Positions 1 to 7,863 of a stretch of DNA of 54,235 bases are shown here, in pieces. The notes under the pieces were generated by a model that searched no databases, was not told the origin of the DNA, and was given only the letters and a program-made list of their open reading frames with translations. Made by a program: the position numbers and the translations under genes. Every line of letters starts with the position of its first letter. The stretch's first letter is position 1. Source of the DNA: an uncultured Lutibacter sp. (lineage in GTDB: Bacteria > Bacteroidota > Bacteroidia > Flavobacteriales > Flavobacteriaceae); NCBI RefSeq assembly GCF_947495725.1, contig NZ_CANLZZ010000010.1, forward strand, positions 1-54,235, written 5' to 3'.

Positions 1-383
1 CAGGTACAAGTTTTAGTTCTACCGAAGAAAATCCGAAATTTACTTTTGATACCGCAGGCGATTTTGAAGTAAAACTAATAGTTACCAATTCGGCGGGAAC
101 CGACGAAATAACGAAAACAATAACCGTAACAGCCGCGCAAGTTTCTCCAGTTGCAGGGTTTAGTTTTTCGCCAACAAATCCAGAAACAGGACAAGAAGTT
201 ACTTTTACAAACGAAAGTACAAACGCAGATTCGTACCAATGGTCGGCAGCAGGTACAAGTTTTAGTTCTACCGAAGAAAATCCGAAATTTACTTTTGATA
301 CCGCAGGCGATTTTGAAGTAAAACTAATAGTTACCAATTCGGCGGGAACCGACGAGATAACAAAAACAATAACGGTAACAGCT
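1..383 (+). repeat. direct DNA repeat encoding PKD units, period 249 bp
   Basis: Bases 1 to about 134 recur at 250 to about 383. The first 100 or so bases are identical and only a few silent or near-silent changes occur after that. The period of 249 bp is 83 codons, matching one PKD unit. Near-identity at DNA level shows recent duplication or gene conversion of the unit. Confidence 0.9.
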
Positions 384-1052
384 GGTGGTGGCAATAGCAA
401 TTCTTGTAATTTACCTGATTGTTACGTAGAAAAAACCTCAACTGTTTCTTCTGGTTTTACTACAACCATAAATTATTCTTATACCGTTGTAAATGGAAAA
501 AAACTAATTTCTGGAATTACAACATCAACTATTGGATCAACTATAGAAACTAGCATTCAATACGATGCACAAGCACGAAGAATTAAAGATGAAACCAAAA
601 TGGGAGGTGCTTTACAAAACTATATCGAATATGAATATAGCAACAACGACAAAACCGTGAAAGGCAAAAACTACGATGCTAGCGGAAATTTAACTGGTTA
701 TACAATTAGTGAATACGATTCTAATATGCGCCTTGCTCGTACCGATAATTATACCTCAGCAGGAGCATTGACAAGTTATGTCCTTTTCTCCGATTTCTTA
801 AGTACAGAAGGCAGTTTTCCTCAATTGGTTCAAACCTATGATGCATCAAACGCAATTACACAAACTGACGTGCATACATATCAAGATTGTCAACTTAAAA
901 AAACGGTTTCAAAAAATGGAAGTGGAACAGTTATAGGAGAAGTAAACAATACCATTGACGCGAGAAACTTGTTACGTACAAGTGCAGCAACTATTATTGT
1001 ATCTGGAATAAGTATTTCAAGCACTACACAGTATGTGTACGATTGTGATTAA
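3..1052 (+). CDS. 3' part of a secreted PKD-repeat protein (5' end outside window)
   Basis: The reading frame is open from the first bases of the window and ends at a TAA, so this is the C-terminal 349 residues of a longer protein. Residues 1-125 carry PKD-like (Ig-fold) units with the usual pattern of a TFDTAGDFEVKL strand, a TNSAGTDE turn and an ITKTITV strand; at least one complete 83-residue unit and two partial ones are visible. The rest is a Thr/Ser/Asn-rich region with short YDASGN-like motifs reminiscent of YD repeats. Such chains are normally exported and act in adhesion or carbohydrate contact, but no C-terminal sorting domain is recognisable. An internal ATG at 600 is just a methionine within the frame. 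Function beyond a cell-surface or secreted role is unknown. Confidence 0.75.
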   Translation, partial: GTSFSSTEENPKFTFDTAGDFEVKLIVTNSAGTDEITKTITVTAAQVSPVAGFSFSPTNPETGQEVTFTNESTNADSYQWSAAGTSFSSTEENPKFTFDTAGDFEVKLIVTNSAGTDEITKTITVTAGGGNSNSCNLPDCYVEKTSTVSSGFTTTINYSYTVVNGKKLISGITTSTIGSTIETSIQYDAQARRIKDETKMGGALQNYIEYEYSNNDKTVKGKNYDASGNLTGYTISEYDSNMRLARTDNYTSAGALTSYVLFSDFLSTEGSFPQLVQTYDASNAITQTDVHTYQDCQLKKTVSKNGSGTVIGEVNNTIDARNLLRTSAATIIVSGISISSTTQYVYDCD

Positions 1053-1076
1053 GTAAGATTTGAAGTTTATTAATTG

Positions 1077-1115
1077 AAAAAATCTAACTGATTTAAATAT
1101 TGGTTAGATTTTTTT
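1077..1115 (+). terminator. rho-independent terminator of the PKD protein gene
   Basis: A 12-bp perfect stem AAAAAATCTAAC / GTTAGATTTTTT with a 14-nt loop, followed by a run of T, 25 bp after the stop codon. Confidence 0.8.
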
Positions 1116-1446
1116 ACTTTTCTATATTTATTTTGTATTTTTAAATGGTTATAAAAAAATAAACTCCTTTATAACCTCTTAAATTTATTGTACAATTTCT
1201 TAAAAATTAAACTAGTATATTTATAAAATAAATGTAGTATTTTTAGTGAAAAATTGTAGTATTTTTTTCTCAAAGTCCCTCAACTTTGCCAAGCTTTATT
1301 AAGTATTAGTCATTATTTACTAAGCAAAACAACAACATTTATAGTATCACAAAAACAAAACACCTTTTTCGAACTTTTTATAAGGTTGTTTATCCTTTAT
1401 TATTGATAAAATAATAAACACCTATTTTAATTGATAAAATTATTTT

Positions 1447-1454
1447 TATTTTTG
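1447..1454 (+). promoter_or_regulatory. Bacteroidota -7 element TATTTTTG upstream of the hybrid kinase
   Basis: TATTTTTG fits TAnnTTTG and lies 17 bp before the ATG at 1472. The nearest TTG (1431-1433) is only 13 bp upstream, shorter than the usual spacing of about 17-23, so the -33 element is uncertain. Confidence 0.45.
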
Positions 1455-1471
1455 CATCAAACAACCCCTCA

Positions 1472-3538
1472 ATGAAAAAATTTTATATTGCCCTAATTTT
1501 CTTTATCATTTTGATAACTGGAAAGTTACACGCTCAACATGAAATAATGTTTAGCGACAATTATCCCCCTTATAATTATCTAAATAACGAAGGAAAACTA
1601 GTTGGATTTAATGTTGATATTTTAAATGCCATAAAAGACATTTACAAAGAAGATGTATTTATTAATTCTGGAGAATGGTATACAATTAATAGGGCGTTAA
1701 ACAATAATGAAATTGATGCTATTGGAGGTATTCATTATCCTGGTAGCCTGGATCCTAATTTTATTTATACGCGTCCTGCTATAAATACATCACATTGTTT
1801 TTTATACAATTCCAATTTTCATAATAAATTTTCGCTCGAATATGTTCGTACTACCAAAGAACCTCTAATTGCAATGTGGAAAAATGATGTGCTTATTAGG
1901 TATGTACAATCTATTAATCCATCGGCTAAATTTTTATTTGTAACTAATTACACCGATTTTATAAATGCTTTAGATCGCGAAGATGTAACCTGTATTTTTG
2001 GACAAAGAATTTGTGCAATGTACTATGCTAAAAGTTCGTACAAAGACTATGTAAAACCATTAAACCATAGAATTTTAGAACGTTCTATGGGCTTTAAAGT
2101 TTCTAAAGAAAATCCAGAGTTAGCAGCAATTTTAAACAATGGTTTAGAGGTAATTTTAGCCAATGGCGAGTATCAAAAAATATTTGATAATTCGCTAGCA
2201 GAATACGATGAAATTAATAACAATTGGCGTATTTATTTAAAATATATAACCCTAATTGGCGGTTTAAGTTTAGTGATTCTAATTTTTCTAATAATAGTAA
2301 ATAGAGTTTTACAAAATAGAGTTCGTACTAAAACTAAAGACCTTAGAGAGCAATTGGCTTTAAACTCTCAAATAATGGAAGAACTTGAAGAGCAAAAAAA
2401 TAAAGCCGAAGAAAGCGACAAAATAAAAACGGCTTTTTTAGCAAATATGAGTCATGAAATAAGAACACCAATGAATGGTATTTTAGGCTTTGCCGATTTG
2501 TTAAAAAATACCGATTATTCTTCTGAAAAGCACTCTAAGTTTATTTCTATTATTCAGCAAAGTGGACATAGAATGTTAGATACCATAAATAATATTATTG
2601 AAGTTTCTAAACTAGAATCGGGTTTAGAAAAACCAATTATTAAAGCAGTTCCTATTAAAGAAATTATACGCGAACTTCGAAATTTCTTTCATCCTGAAGC
2701 CACTTTAAAGGGATTGAGTTTTGTTTTTAAAGAAAAAGATTCAACCTTAAACCAACCTTTTTATACCGATGAATATAAACTTAATTCAATACTTACAAAT
2801 TTAATTAAGAATGCTTTAAAATTTACTAAAAAAGGTAGTATTGAAGTAAGCTACTCTTTGCATAATGGCTATGCAGAATTTTGGATAAAAGACACCGGAA
2901 TTGGAATATCTAAAGACAAACAAGCTTCTATTTTTGAACAATTTGTGCAAGCCGATTATTCTCATACCAGCGGTTTTGAAGGATCTGGACTTGGCTTATC
3001 AATTTCTAAAGGATATGTTCATTTACTAAAAGGACATATAAAATTAGAATCGGAACCAGCCAAAGGTTCTACATTTTATGTGCGCATTCCAAACAGTATT
3101 GACAATCAGCAATTATTAGATAAAACCACACCAACCGAAACTCCAGACCTTTCTATTTTAGAAAAATACAATATACTTATTGCCGAAGACGATGAAATAT
3201 CATTTGTTTATTTAGAAAATATATTAGAAAATATAGCAGAACAAATTGTTAGAGCCAAAGATGGGCGCGAAGTTGTAGAATTGGCAAAACAATCTAAAAG
3301 CATAGATCTTATATTTATGGATATTAAAATGCCTCATTTAAATGGTTTTGAAGCAACTAGAGAAATTAGAAAATTTAATAAAGAGGTATTTATTATTGCT
3401 CAATCTGCTTTTACGCAAGAAAACTACAAGCATAAAGCAAAAGAAGCCGGTTGTAATGCATTTATTTCAAAACCAATAAACCAGCAAAAATTACTTACCT
3501 TAATTTCTAAGGTTACAACAGAAAAAGTTTATTTTTAA
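1472..3538 (+). CDS. hybrid histidine kinase with periplasmic solute-binding (SBP_bac_3-like) sensor
   Basis: Signal peptide at residues 1-21 (ends KLHAQ), then a periplasmic amino-acid-binding-like domain to about residue 250 (NYPPYNY near its start, typical of SBP_bac_3), a membrane segment near 255-278, a short coiled coil, HisKA with phosphoacceptor His328 in SHEIRTPMNG, HATPase with N-box (NLIKNALKF), DTGIGIS and GSGLGLS glycine boxes, and a receiver domain with acidic EDDE and phosphoacceptor Asp617 (FMDIKMP). It should sense a small periplasmic ligand and phosphorylate its own receiver; no output domain is attached and no response regulator is adjacent. The kinase core closely resembles those of the genes at 22169 and 45461. 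It lies just upstream of the cassette array. Confidence 0.93.
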   Translation: MKKFYIALIFFIILITGKLHAQHEIMFSDNYPPYNYLNNEGKLVGFNVDILNAIKDIYKEDVFINSGEWYTINRALNNNEIDAIGGIHYPGSLDPNFIYTRPAINTSHCFLYNSNFHNKFSLEYVRTTKEPLIAMWKNDVLIRYVQSINPSAKFLFVTNYTDFINALDREDVTCIFGQRICAMYYAKSSYKDYVKPLNHRILERSMGFKVSKENPELAAILNNGLEVILANGEYQKIFDNSLAEYDEINNNWRIYLKYITLIGGLSLVILIFLIIVNRVLQNRVRTKTKDLREQLALNSQIMEELEEQKNKAEESDKIKTAFLANMSHEIRTPMNGILGFADLLKNTDYSSEKHSKFISIIQQSGHRMLDTINNIIEVSKLESGLEKPIIKAVPIKEIIRELRNFFHPEATLKGLSFVFKEKDSTLNQPFYTDEYKLNSILTNLIKNALKFTKKGSIEVSYSLHNGYAEFWIKDTGIGISKDKQASIFEQFVQADYSHTSGFEGSGLGLSISKGYVHLLKGHIKLESEPAKGSTFYVRIPNSIDNQQLLDKTTPTETPDLSILEKYNILIAEDDEISFVYLENILENIAEQIVRAKDGREVVELAKQSKSIDLIFMDIKMPHLNGFEATREIRKFNKEVFIIAQSAFTQENYKHKAKEAGCNAFISKPINQQKLLTLISKVTTEKVYF

Positions 3539-3768
3539 GCTAGGTGTTTTAATGTTTATTTGTTTTCATTTATTTTAATTTAAAAAAAGATTCTTCTTTT
3601 CTTAGATTTTTTTAACTTAGTGCATCGTTATAAAAATTGCATTCTAAACGATATAAACAAATTAATAAAAAACACAAAAATTGCGTTTATCCGGCAATAT
3701 AAACGTATAAACGTTTATATATTATGTTATATAACGAGTTGTGCTTCATTATAACCAACCGCTAACCA
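3539..3768. other. left boundary of the cassette array, rich in inverted repeats
   Basis: This 230-bp gap does not contain the repeat found at the other junctions but ends in the same type of core, GTTGTGCTTC (3738-3747). It contains a perfect 14-bp palindrome TATAAACGTTTATA (3706-3719) and a further pair CGTTTAT (3684-3690) / ATAAACG (3699-3705). By position it could be the primary insertion site (attI-like) or a remnant of one; that role is inference. Confidence 0.45.
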
Positions 3769-4536
3769 ATGATAAAATTCTTTAGAAAAATTAGACAAAA
3801 AATGCTGACTGAAAACAAATTCAGTAAATATTTGATTTATGCCATTGGAGAAATTTTACTTGTGGTTATTGGGATATTAATAGCCTTACAGATTAACAAT
3901 AACAATAATTACAACGAACAAAGAATTCTAGAGCAGGAATATTTATTATCTCTGCAAGCAGAATTTAAAACTAACTTGAATAAAATAAATGCCTCTATTC
4001 AAGAAAATGAGCAACGTATACAGTCTCTTGAATATCTATTGACCTTATTTGACAGAAATGTGCTTGACACAGTCAGTAATCAGAGAATTTCTCAAAAGTT
4101 CGCCCCTATTTTCGGCAGTGCAATTAGCTATATACCGGCAACAGGAGTTTTAAATGACATCATTAGTTCAGGTAAGCTCAATATTATTTTAAATAAAAGC
4201 TTAAGGCAAAACTTGGCCTCTTTTGATAGTTCATTGGATTTTTTAAGCATTCAGTTAAATGGAGCAGAATTCACAGACGAAAAATTGCGTACTATTTTTT
4301 ATAAAAAGGGAAGTATCCGAAAAATTGTGATGGATATAGGATTTATGGATTTTGAGCACGAGTCCATTTCCGAAAAGCTAGATAACAAGCTAATCTTCGA
4401 ATCAGCTGAATTTGAAAATTATCTATTAGCTTACCATTTATTGGCTAAAGCAACGAATGGACCACGATTATTTGGCCGTATAAAGGTGGAAATAGAGACC
4501 ATTATAAAGGAAATTGAGCAAGAACTTGAGAAATAA
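3769..4536 (+). CDS. DUF6090-family membrane protein (cassette 1)
   Basis: 255 residues. The N-terminus MIKFFRKIRQ is followed by one membrane segment at about 21-42 ending LIALQINN, then a mostly helical region of about 210 residues. This is the signature of DUF6090, a family common and multicopy in Flavobacteriia with no known biochemical role. It is the only gene of the first unit: the start codon lies 31 bp after the core GTTGTGCTTC and the TAA stop is followed after one base by GAAAGCACAAC, the complementary closing motif. A second member (6106) sits in a unit with the same end motifs. Confidence 0.85.
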   Translation: MIKFFRKIRQKMLTENKFSKYLIYAIGEILLVVIGILIALQINNNNNYNEQRILEQEYLLSLQAEFKTNLNKINASIQENEQRIQSLEYLLTLFDRNVLDTVSNQRISQKFAPIFGSAISYIPATGVLNDIISSGKLNIILNKSLRQNLASFDSSLDFLSIQLNGAEFTDEKLRTIFYKKGSIRKIVMDIGFMDFEHESISEKLDNKLIFESAEFENYLLAYHLLAKATNGPRLFGRIKVEIETIIKEIEQELEK

Positions 4537-4537
4537 C

Positions 4538-4678
4538 GAAAGCACAACACCGTGTATAATTAATTGCTTTGGTCGTTGCTTATTTGGAAAATTCCTTCGG
4601 AATTTTCTCGCGTTAGTTTTTGTTTACTAAATTAGTTGCTGAAACACGCAACTAACCATACACAAGACCGTTGGCAAC
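4538..4678 (+). repeat. attC-like element R1
   Basis: Left motif GAAAGCACAAC (4538-4548), central hairpin GAAAATTCC (4587-4595) / GGAATTTTC (4599-4607) with loop TTC, right core GTTGGCAAC (4670-4678). The outer arms also pair imperfectly: CGTGTATAATTAATTGC on the left faces GCAACTAACCATACACA on the right. Length between cores is about 135 bp. Confidence 0.8.
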
Positions 4679-4707
4679 AAGCAGACAAAATAAAACTCTA
4701 GATATAA

Positions 4708-5937
4708 TTGGACTTCTATAATAAATACTATGAAGGGATTTTTTGGTTATCTGATAATGAGGACAATAAAATCATATCAACCTTATATATTGATGAAAGA
4801 GGAATTGCAACTATTACGTCGCTAAAACCTTTCAGAGAAGATGAAAATGTTACTAAAAAATGGAATAAAGAAAATCTAGTTTTTGGATATATTAATTCTA
4901 ATGATAAATCTCAAACATATTCAATAAAACTATATGATGTTTATAAAACTCATCAAACAATTGGTTCATTAACCAAGTATAAATATCAATCGAATAATTC
5001 ATTCATTTTTTCTGGATATGACAACGATATAAAAATAAGCATTTATAATACAATTTTGTTAAGTTCGGATTTAATAAATAATTGGATTCCAATTACTGGC
5101 TTTAATTTCAAGTCTGAAATTGAAAATACATTTAAAATAAGTCAACTATACGAACAACCACAAAGAATAGAACTATTTAAGAATAATGATTTCGATATAT
5201 ATCTCTTTTTTAGAGCTTCATCTGGTTCTCAAGGAAGACGCAATTCATATATTAAAGAAAATATCTTCATAAATATTGAATGTAATAAGAGTTTTGAGAT
5301 TAAAGAGTTGTTTAAGATAAAAACAGTTATAGAGAGACTTTTTAATATTTTACTGTTCATTCCATTTTATTCAAACATAATTGAATTTAGAACAGACGAA
5401 AACAAAGCATATTCTGTAATTAAGAAAAATAATATTTTGTCTTCAACAACAGGAAAAAAAATAAATTTTTCGGTTTTTAGAGAAAATTCACAAAATATTA
5501 TTTCAAATTGGTTAGATAAACAAGAAAAATTAGAATTAGTAATACTTAATTTTTTTAGTGTCTATGGACAAAAAGGAGTGTTAGTTGAAAATAAGTTCTT
5601 AACTTATATTTCAATTCTAGAAAATTATCATAAAAACAATATTAATAATAAAGGTTATTTAAAAAGTAGGCTAAATTATCTATTAGAAAAATCTAGTATT
5701 AATTCTAAAATTAATGACATTGAAAATTATGCGGAAAAATTAAAAATTACACGAAACTATCACGCTCATTTGGAGGAAAAGCATAAAGAGAAGAGTCTAA
5801 ATACAAATGAAATTATTAAAACTAATATTCTCCTTGAATTCGTGATTCGAGAAATATTTTTACGAGAATTAGAAATTGATGAAAACTCACAAGTATCTTC
5901 AGTTTTAAATGAGTATTTGAAATCTTTGAATGATTAA
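4708..5937 (+). CDS. ApeA-like HEPN-domain anti-phage protein (cassette 2)
   Basis: 409 residues. The N-terminal part (GIFWLSDNEDNKIISTLYID and the following beta-rich region) resembles the ApeA N-terminal domain; the C-terminal 130 residues are helical and carry R349-N-Y-H-A-H354, an Rx4H motif of HEPN ribonucleases. ApeA proteins protect against phages, presumably by RNA cleavage; the assignment rests on recognised motifs, not on a search. The only usable start is TTG at 4708, since the preceding in-frame codon is a stop and no ATG follows for many residues. It is the sole gene between R1 and R2, whose facing ends GTTGGCAAC and GTTGCCAAC are exact complements. Very AT-rich. Confidence 0.7.
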   Translation: MDFYNKYYEGIFWLSDNEDNKIISTLYIDERGIATITSLKPFREDENVTKKWNKENLVFGYINSNDKSQTYSIKLYDVYKTHQTIGSLTKYKYQSNNSFIFSGYDNDIKISIYNTILLSSDLINNWIPITGFNFKSEIENTFKISQLYEQPQRIELFKNNDFDIYLFFRASSGSQGRRNSYIKENIFINIECNKSFEIKELFKIKTVIERLFNILLFIPFYSNIIEFRTDENKAYSVIKKNNILSSTTGKKINFSVFRENSQNIISNWLDKQEKLELVILNFFSVYGQKGVLVENKFLTYISILENYHKNNINNKGYLKSRLNYLLEKSSINSKINDIENYAEKLKITRNYHAHLEEKHKEKSLNTNEIIKTNILLEFVIREIFLRELEIDENSQVSSVLNEYLKSLND

Positions 5938-5944
5938 AAAGCCA

Positions 5945-6084
5945 GTTGCCAACAACTGGTATATTTTATAGCTTGGTTTTTTGCACACTTACGAAAATCC
6001 TATCGGATTTTCTAATTGGTTTTTATTTACTAAATTAGGTACTTAAAACACGCAACTAAAGCTTGTACAAGACCGTTGTGCTTC
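5945..6084 (+). repeat. attC-like element R2
   Basis: Left motif GTTGCCAAC (5945-5953), hairpin GAAAATCC (5993-6000) / GGATTTTC (6005-6012) with loop TATC, right core GTTGTGCTTC (6075-6084). Shares with R1 the block AAATTAGnTnCTnnAAACACG and the ACAAGACCGTTG right end. Confidence 0.8.
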
Positions 6085-6105
6085 ATTATGACAAATCGCT
6101 AATCA

Positions 6106-6870
6106 ATGATAAAATTCTTTAGAAAAATTAGACAAAAACTGCTGACTGAAAATAAAACTGGAAAGTATTTTAAATATGCTATCGGAGAAATTATTCTTGT
6201 AGTCATTGGAATTTTGATTGCTTTGCAGATTAATAACTGGAATGAAAACCGAAAAAATAAAATTGCTGAAGCTGATTATTACTGTAGAATTTTAGATGAC
6301 TTTGAACTCAATGAAAAATTAATTGATGACACTACCGAACTGATAAACAACAAAATAGAGCTCTGTAAAGAATTGATATTAGATTTAAACAAAATACCAA
6401 ATGAAAGAGATGAAATACTTAATAAATTTGTAATTGCTTTAAGACAAGACGTTTTTGTACCTAGCAATATCGCTTTTGAAGACATAACATCGTCAGGACA
6501 GTTAAAACTGTTGACAGATTTGAAACTTAAAAACAGACTCATTCAGCACAGTACATTTTTGAACAATATTTTAAATCTACTTCAAGAGAATAGGAATGAA
6601 ATTCTTAAAAGAATGAGTGATTATGAATTAATAGTTGATTTTGGATATCAAGATATTAATTACCTTAATCAAGTACTCGGTAAAGAACTAGTGGATTTAT
6701 TACCAAAAAACGATTGGACAAATGAGCCAAATAATCCAATCTTCGTGAAGTTTCAAGATAATCTTGTTGTATTTATTGCTATGCTAATCAGACAGAAACA
6801 ACATTTATCAAATTTGAAAAAGGAAATGCAAGAACCTATAGGATTATTAAAAGAAAAAGAATGTAAATAA
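6106..6870 (+). CDS. DUF6090-family membrane protein (cassette 3)
   Basis: 254 residues, same plan as the gene at 3769: MIKFFRKIRQKLL, a membrane segment at about 21-42 (GEIILVVIGILIALQINN), then a helical domain. The first 40 or so residues and the 30 bp upstream of the ATG are almost the same as in the first copy, while the rest has diverged strongly. It occupies its own unit: the ATG lies 31 bp after GTTGTGCTTC (6075) and the stop is followed after one base by GAAAGCACAAC (6872). The role of DUF6090 is unknown; a membrane-anchored accessory or stress function is only a guess. Confidence 0.85.
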   Translation: MIKFFRKIRQKLLTENKTGKYFKYAIGEIILVVIGILIALQINNWNENRKNKIAEADYYCRILDDFELNEKLIDDTTELINNKIELCKELILDLNKIPNERDEILNKFVIALRQDVFVPSNIAFEDITSSGQLKLLTDLKLKNRLIQHSTFLNNILNLLQENRNEILKRMSDYELIVDFGYQDINYLNQVLGKELVDLLPKNDWTNEPNNPIFVKFQDNLVVFIAMLIRQKQHLSNLKKEMQEPIGLLKEKECK

Positions 6871-6871
6871 C

Positions 6872-7150
6872 GAAAGCACAACAAAGAACTGAGCTGAAAA
6901 ACAAATAAATTCTTCATTAATTTTTGACATTATTATCCTAAGTCTATTTAAGTTTTTATTATTTTCATAGACTCTTTTAATGGTAATTATTATTAATTAA
7001 ATTTAATGAATTGCTAACTTAAGACGTGTATAATTTATTGCTTGTTCTCACCTACTTACGAAAATCCTTGCGGATTTTCTATTCGGTTTTTAATTGCTAA
7101 ATTACGTGCTTATACACGCAACTAAATATTGCACAAGACCGTTGTGCAAC
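6872..7150 (+). repeat. attC-like element R3 (long form)
   Basis: Left motif GAAAGCACAAC (6872-6882), about 140 bp of extra sequence, then the common part starting GTGTATAATTTATTGC (7026), hairpin GAAAATCC (7060-7067) / GGATTTTC (7072-7079) with loop TTGC, and right core GTTGTGCAAC (7141-7150). From 6876 to 7140 it is a near-identical direct repeat of 11288-11552 (R4), 265 bp each. The rest of the gap to 7320 shows only AT-rich sequence and the downstream terminator of the minus-strand gene. Confidence 0.8.
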
Positions 7151-7270
7151 ATTTGACTCATAACCATTATTTAAACTATTTAAAGACTATTTTTTAGAAA
7201 TATTTACCACATTTTATTATTAATAGTTTTCCTTATATGTGTCATTTATAGTGTCTTTATTTTTTTTAGA

Positions 7271-7304
7271 AAAAAAAAGGCAAATACAAAAGGTATCTGC
7301 CTTT
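7271..7304 (-). terminator. terminator of the monooxygenase-like gene
   Basis: On the minus strand, AAAGGCAGATACC and GTATTTGCCTTT form an almost perfect stem followed by a T run (A run on plus at 7271-7278). Confidence 0.75.
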
Positions 7305-7320
7305 AGGGAAGAGATTTTTT

Positions 7321-7734
7321 TTAATGAGTATTAAAGTTTGTCATTCTATTCACATTCATTTCCATAGTTGTGAAACCTTCGATAGCATCAAACCAATCTT
7401 GCACGTAAGTTGCTTGCTGATGGTTTTCAAAAGCAGCTTCATCAGCAAAAACTTCATAAAACAATACTAATCCAGGTGCTGTTTCTCCTTGATGTGCTTC
7501 AAAAATCAAACATCTGGGTTCATTTTTTCTGATTTTATCCATCATTAATTTTGTGGCTTTCATAACTTTTTGCTCACTACCTGCTTTTATTTTTGTCCAC
7601 GCTATAATAGTTACAGCGTTTTTAGGAATTGAAAAATGACTTGATTTATTGCTCGGTATTTTTATGTCAATCTGTTGTGAATTACCTATTAAAGAGAATA
7701 ATGCCATTGTTATTGTTATTAAAAATGTTTTCAT
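7321..7734 (-). CDS. secreted antibiotic-biosynthesis-monooxygenase (ABM) domain protein
   Basis: 137 residues with a signal peptide at about 1-19 (MKTFLITITMALFSLIGNSQ). The mature part has the dimeric ferredoxin-like ABM pattern: an opening strand (AVTIIAWTKIKAG), a helix, a RCLIFEAHQ strand, a LVLFYEVFADEAAFENHQQ segment and a closing helix. ABM proteins include quinol monooxygenases (YgiN type) and related oxygenases needing no cofactor; the substrate here is unknown. It lies downstream of the cyclase-family gene in the same orientation but behind a strong terminator, inside cassette 4 with a MdaB-like quinone reductase, which suggests a shared role in quinone or aromatic compound handling. 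Confidence 0.75.
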   Translation of the reverse strand: MKTFLITITMALFSLIGNSQQIDIKIPSNKSSHFSIPKNAVTIIAWTKIKAGSEQKVMKATKLMMDKIRKNEPRCLIFEAHQGETAPGLVLFYEVFADEAAFENHQQATYVQDWFDAIEGFTTMEMNVNRMTNFNTH

Positions 7735-7808
7735 TGTATATAATATTTTTATTAATCATTTTAACTGTTACTTGTCGAATAAAAGTTGTTTTCTGTTTTA
7801 TTCGATTT

Positions 7809-7852
7809 TAAAAAAAAGCTGTACATCTGATATCTATATAAATGTACAGCTT
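7809..7852 (-). terminator. terminator of the cyclase-family gene
   Basis: An 11-bp perfect stem AAGCTGTACAT (7816-7826) / ATGTACAGCTT (7842-7852), with a T run on the minus strand after the stem. Confidence 0.8.
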
Positions 7853-7863
7853 GTTAATTATTG

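Larger units (their letters stand above)
1053..1471. other. 419-bp AT-rich intergenic region
   Basis: Apart from the terminator at 1077-1115 and the -7 element at 1447-1454, this stretch shows only AT-rich sequence. The 12-mer TGTAGTATTTTT occurs twice, at 1233 and 1255. No ORF of note and no RNA gene were recognised. Confidence 0.6.

Noticed and set aside
6279..6542. Minus-strand frame inside the second DUF6090 gene, and similar antisense frames elsewhere.
   Set aside because: They lie fully within well-supported genes, show low-complexity Ser/Leu/Ile/Phe-rich composition typical of reverse-frame reading of AT-rich genes, and have no recognisable domains.
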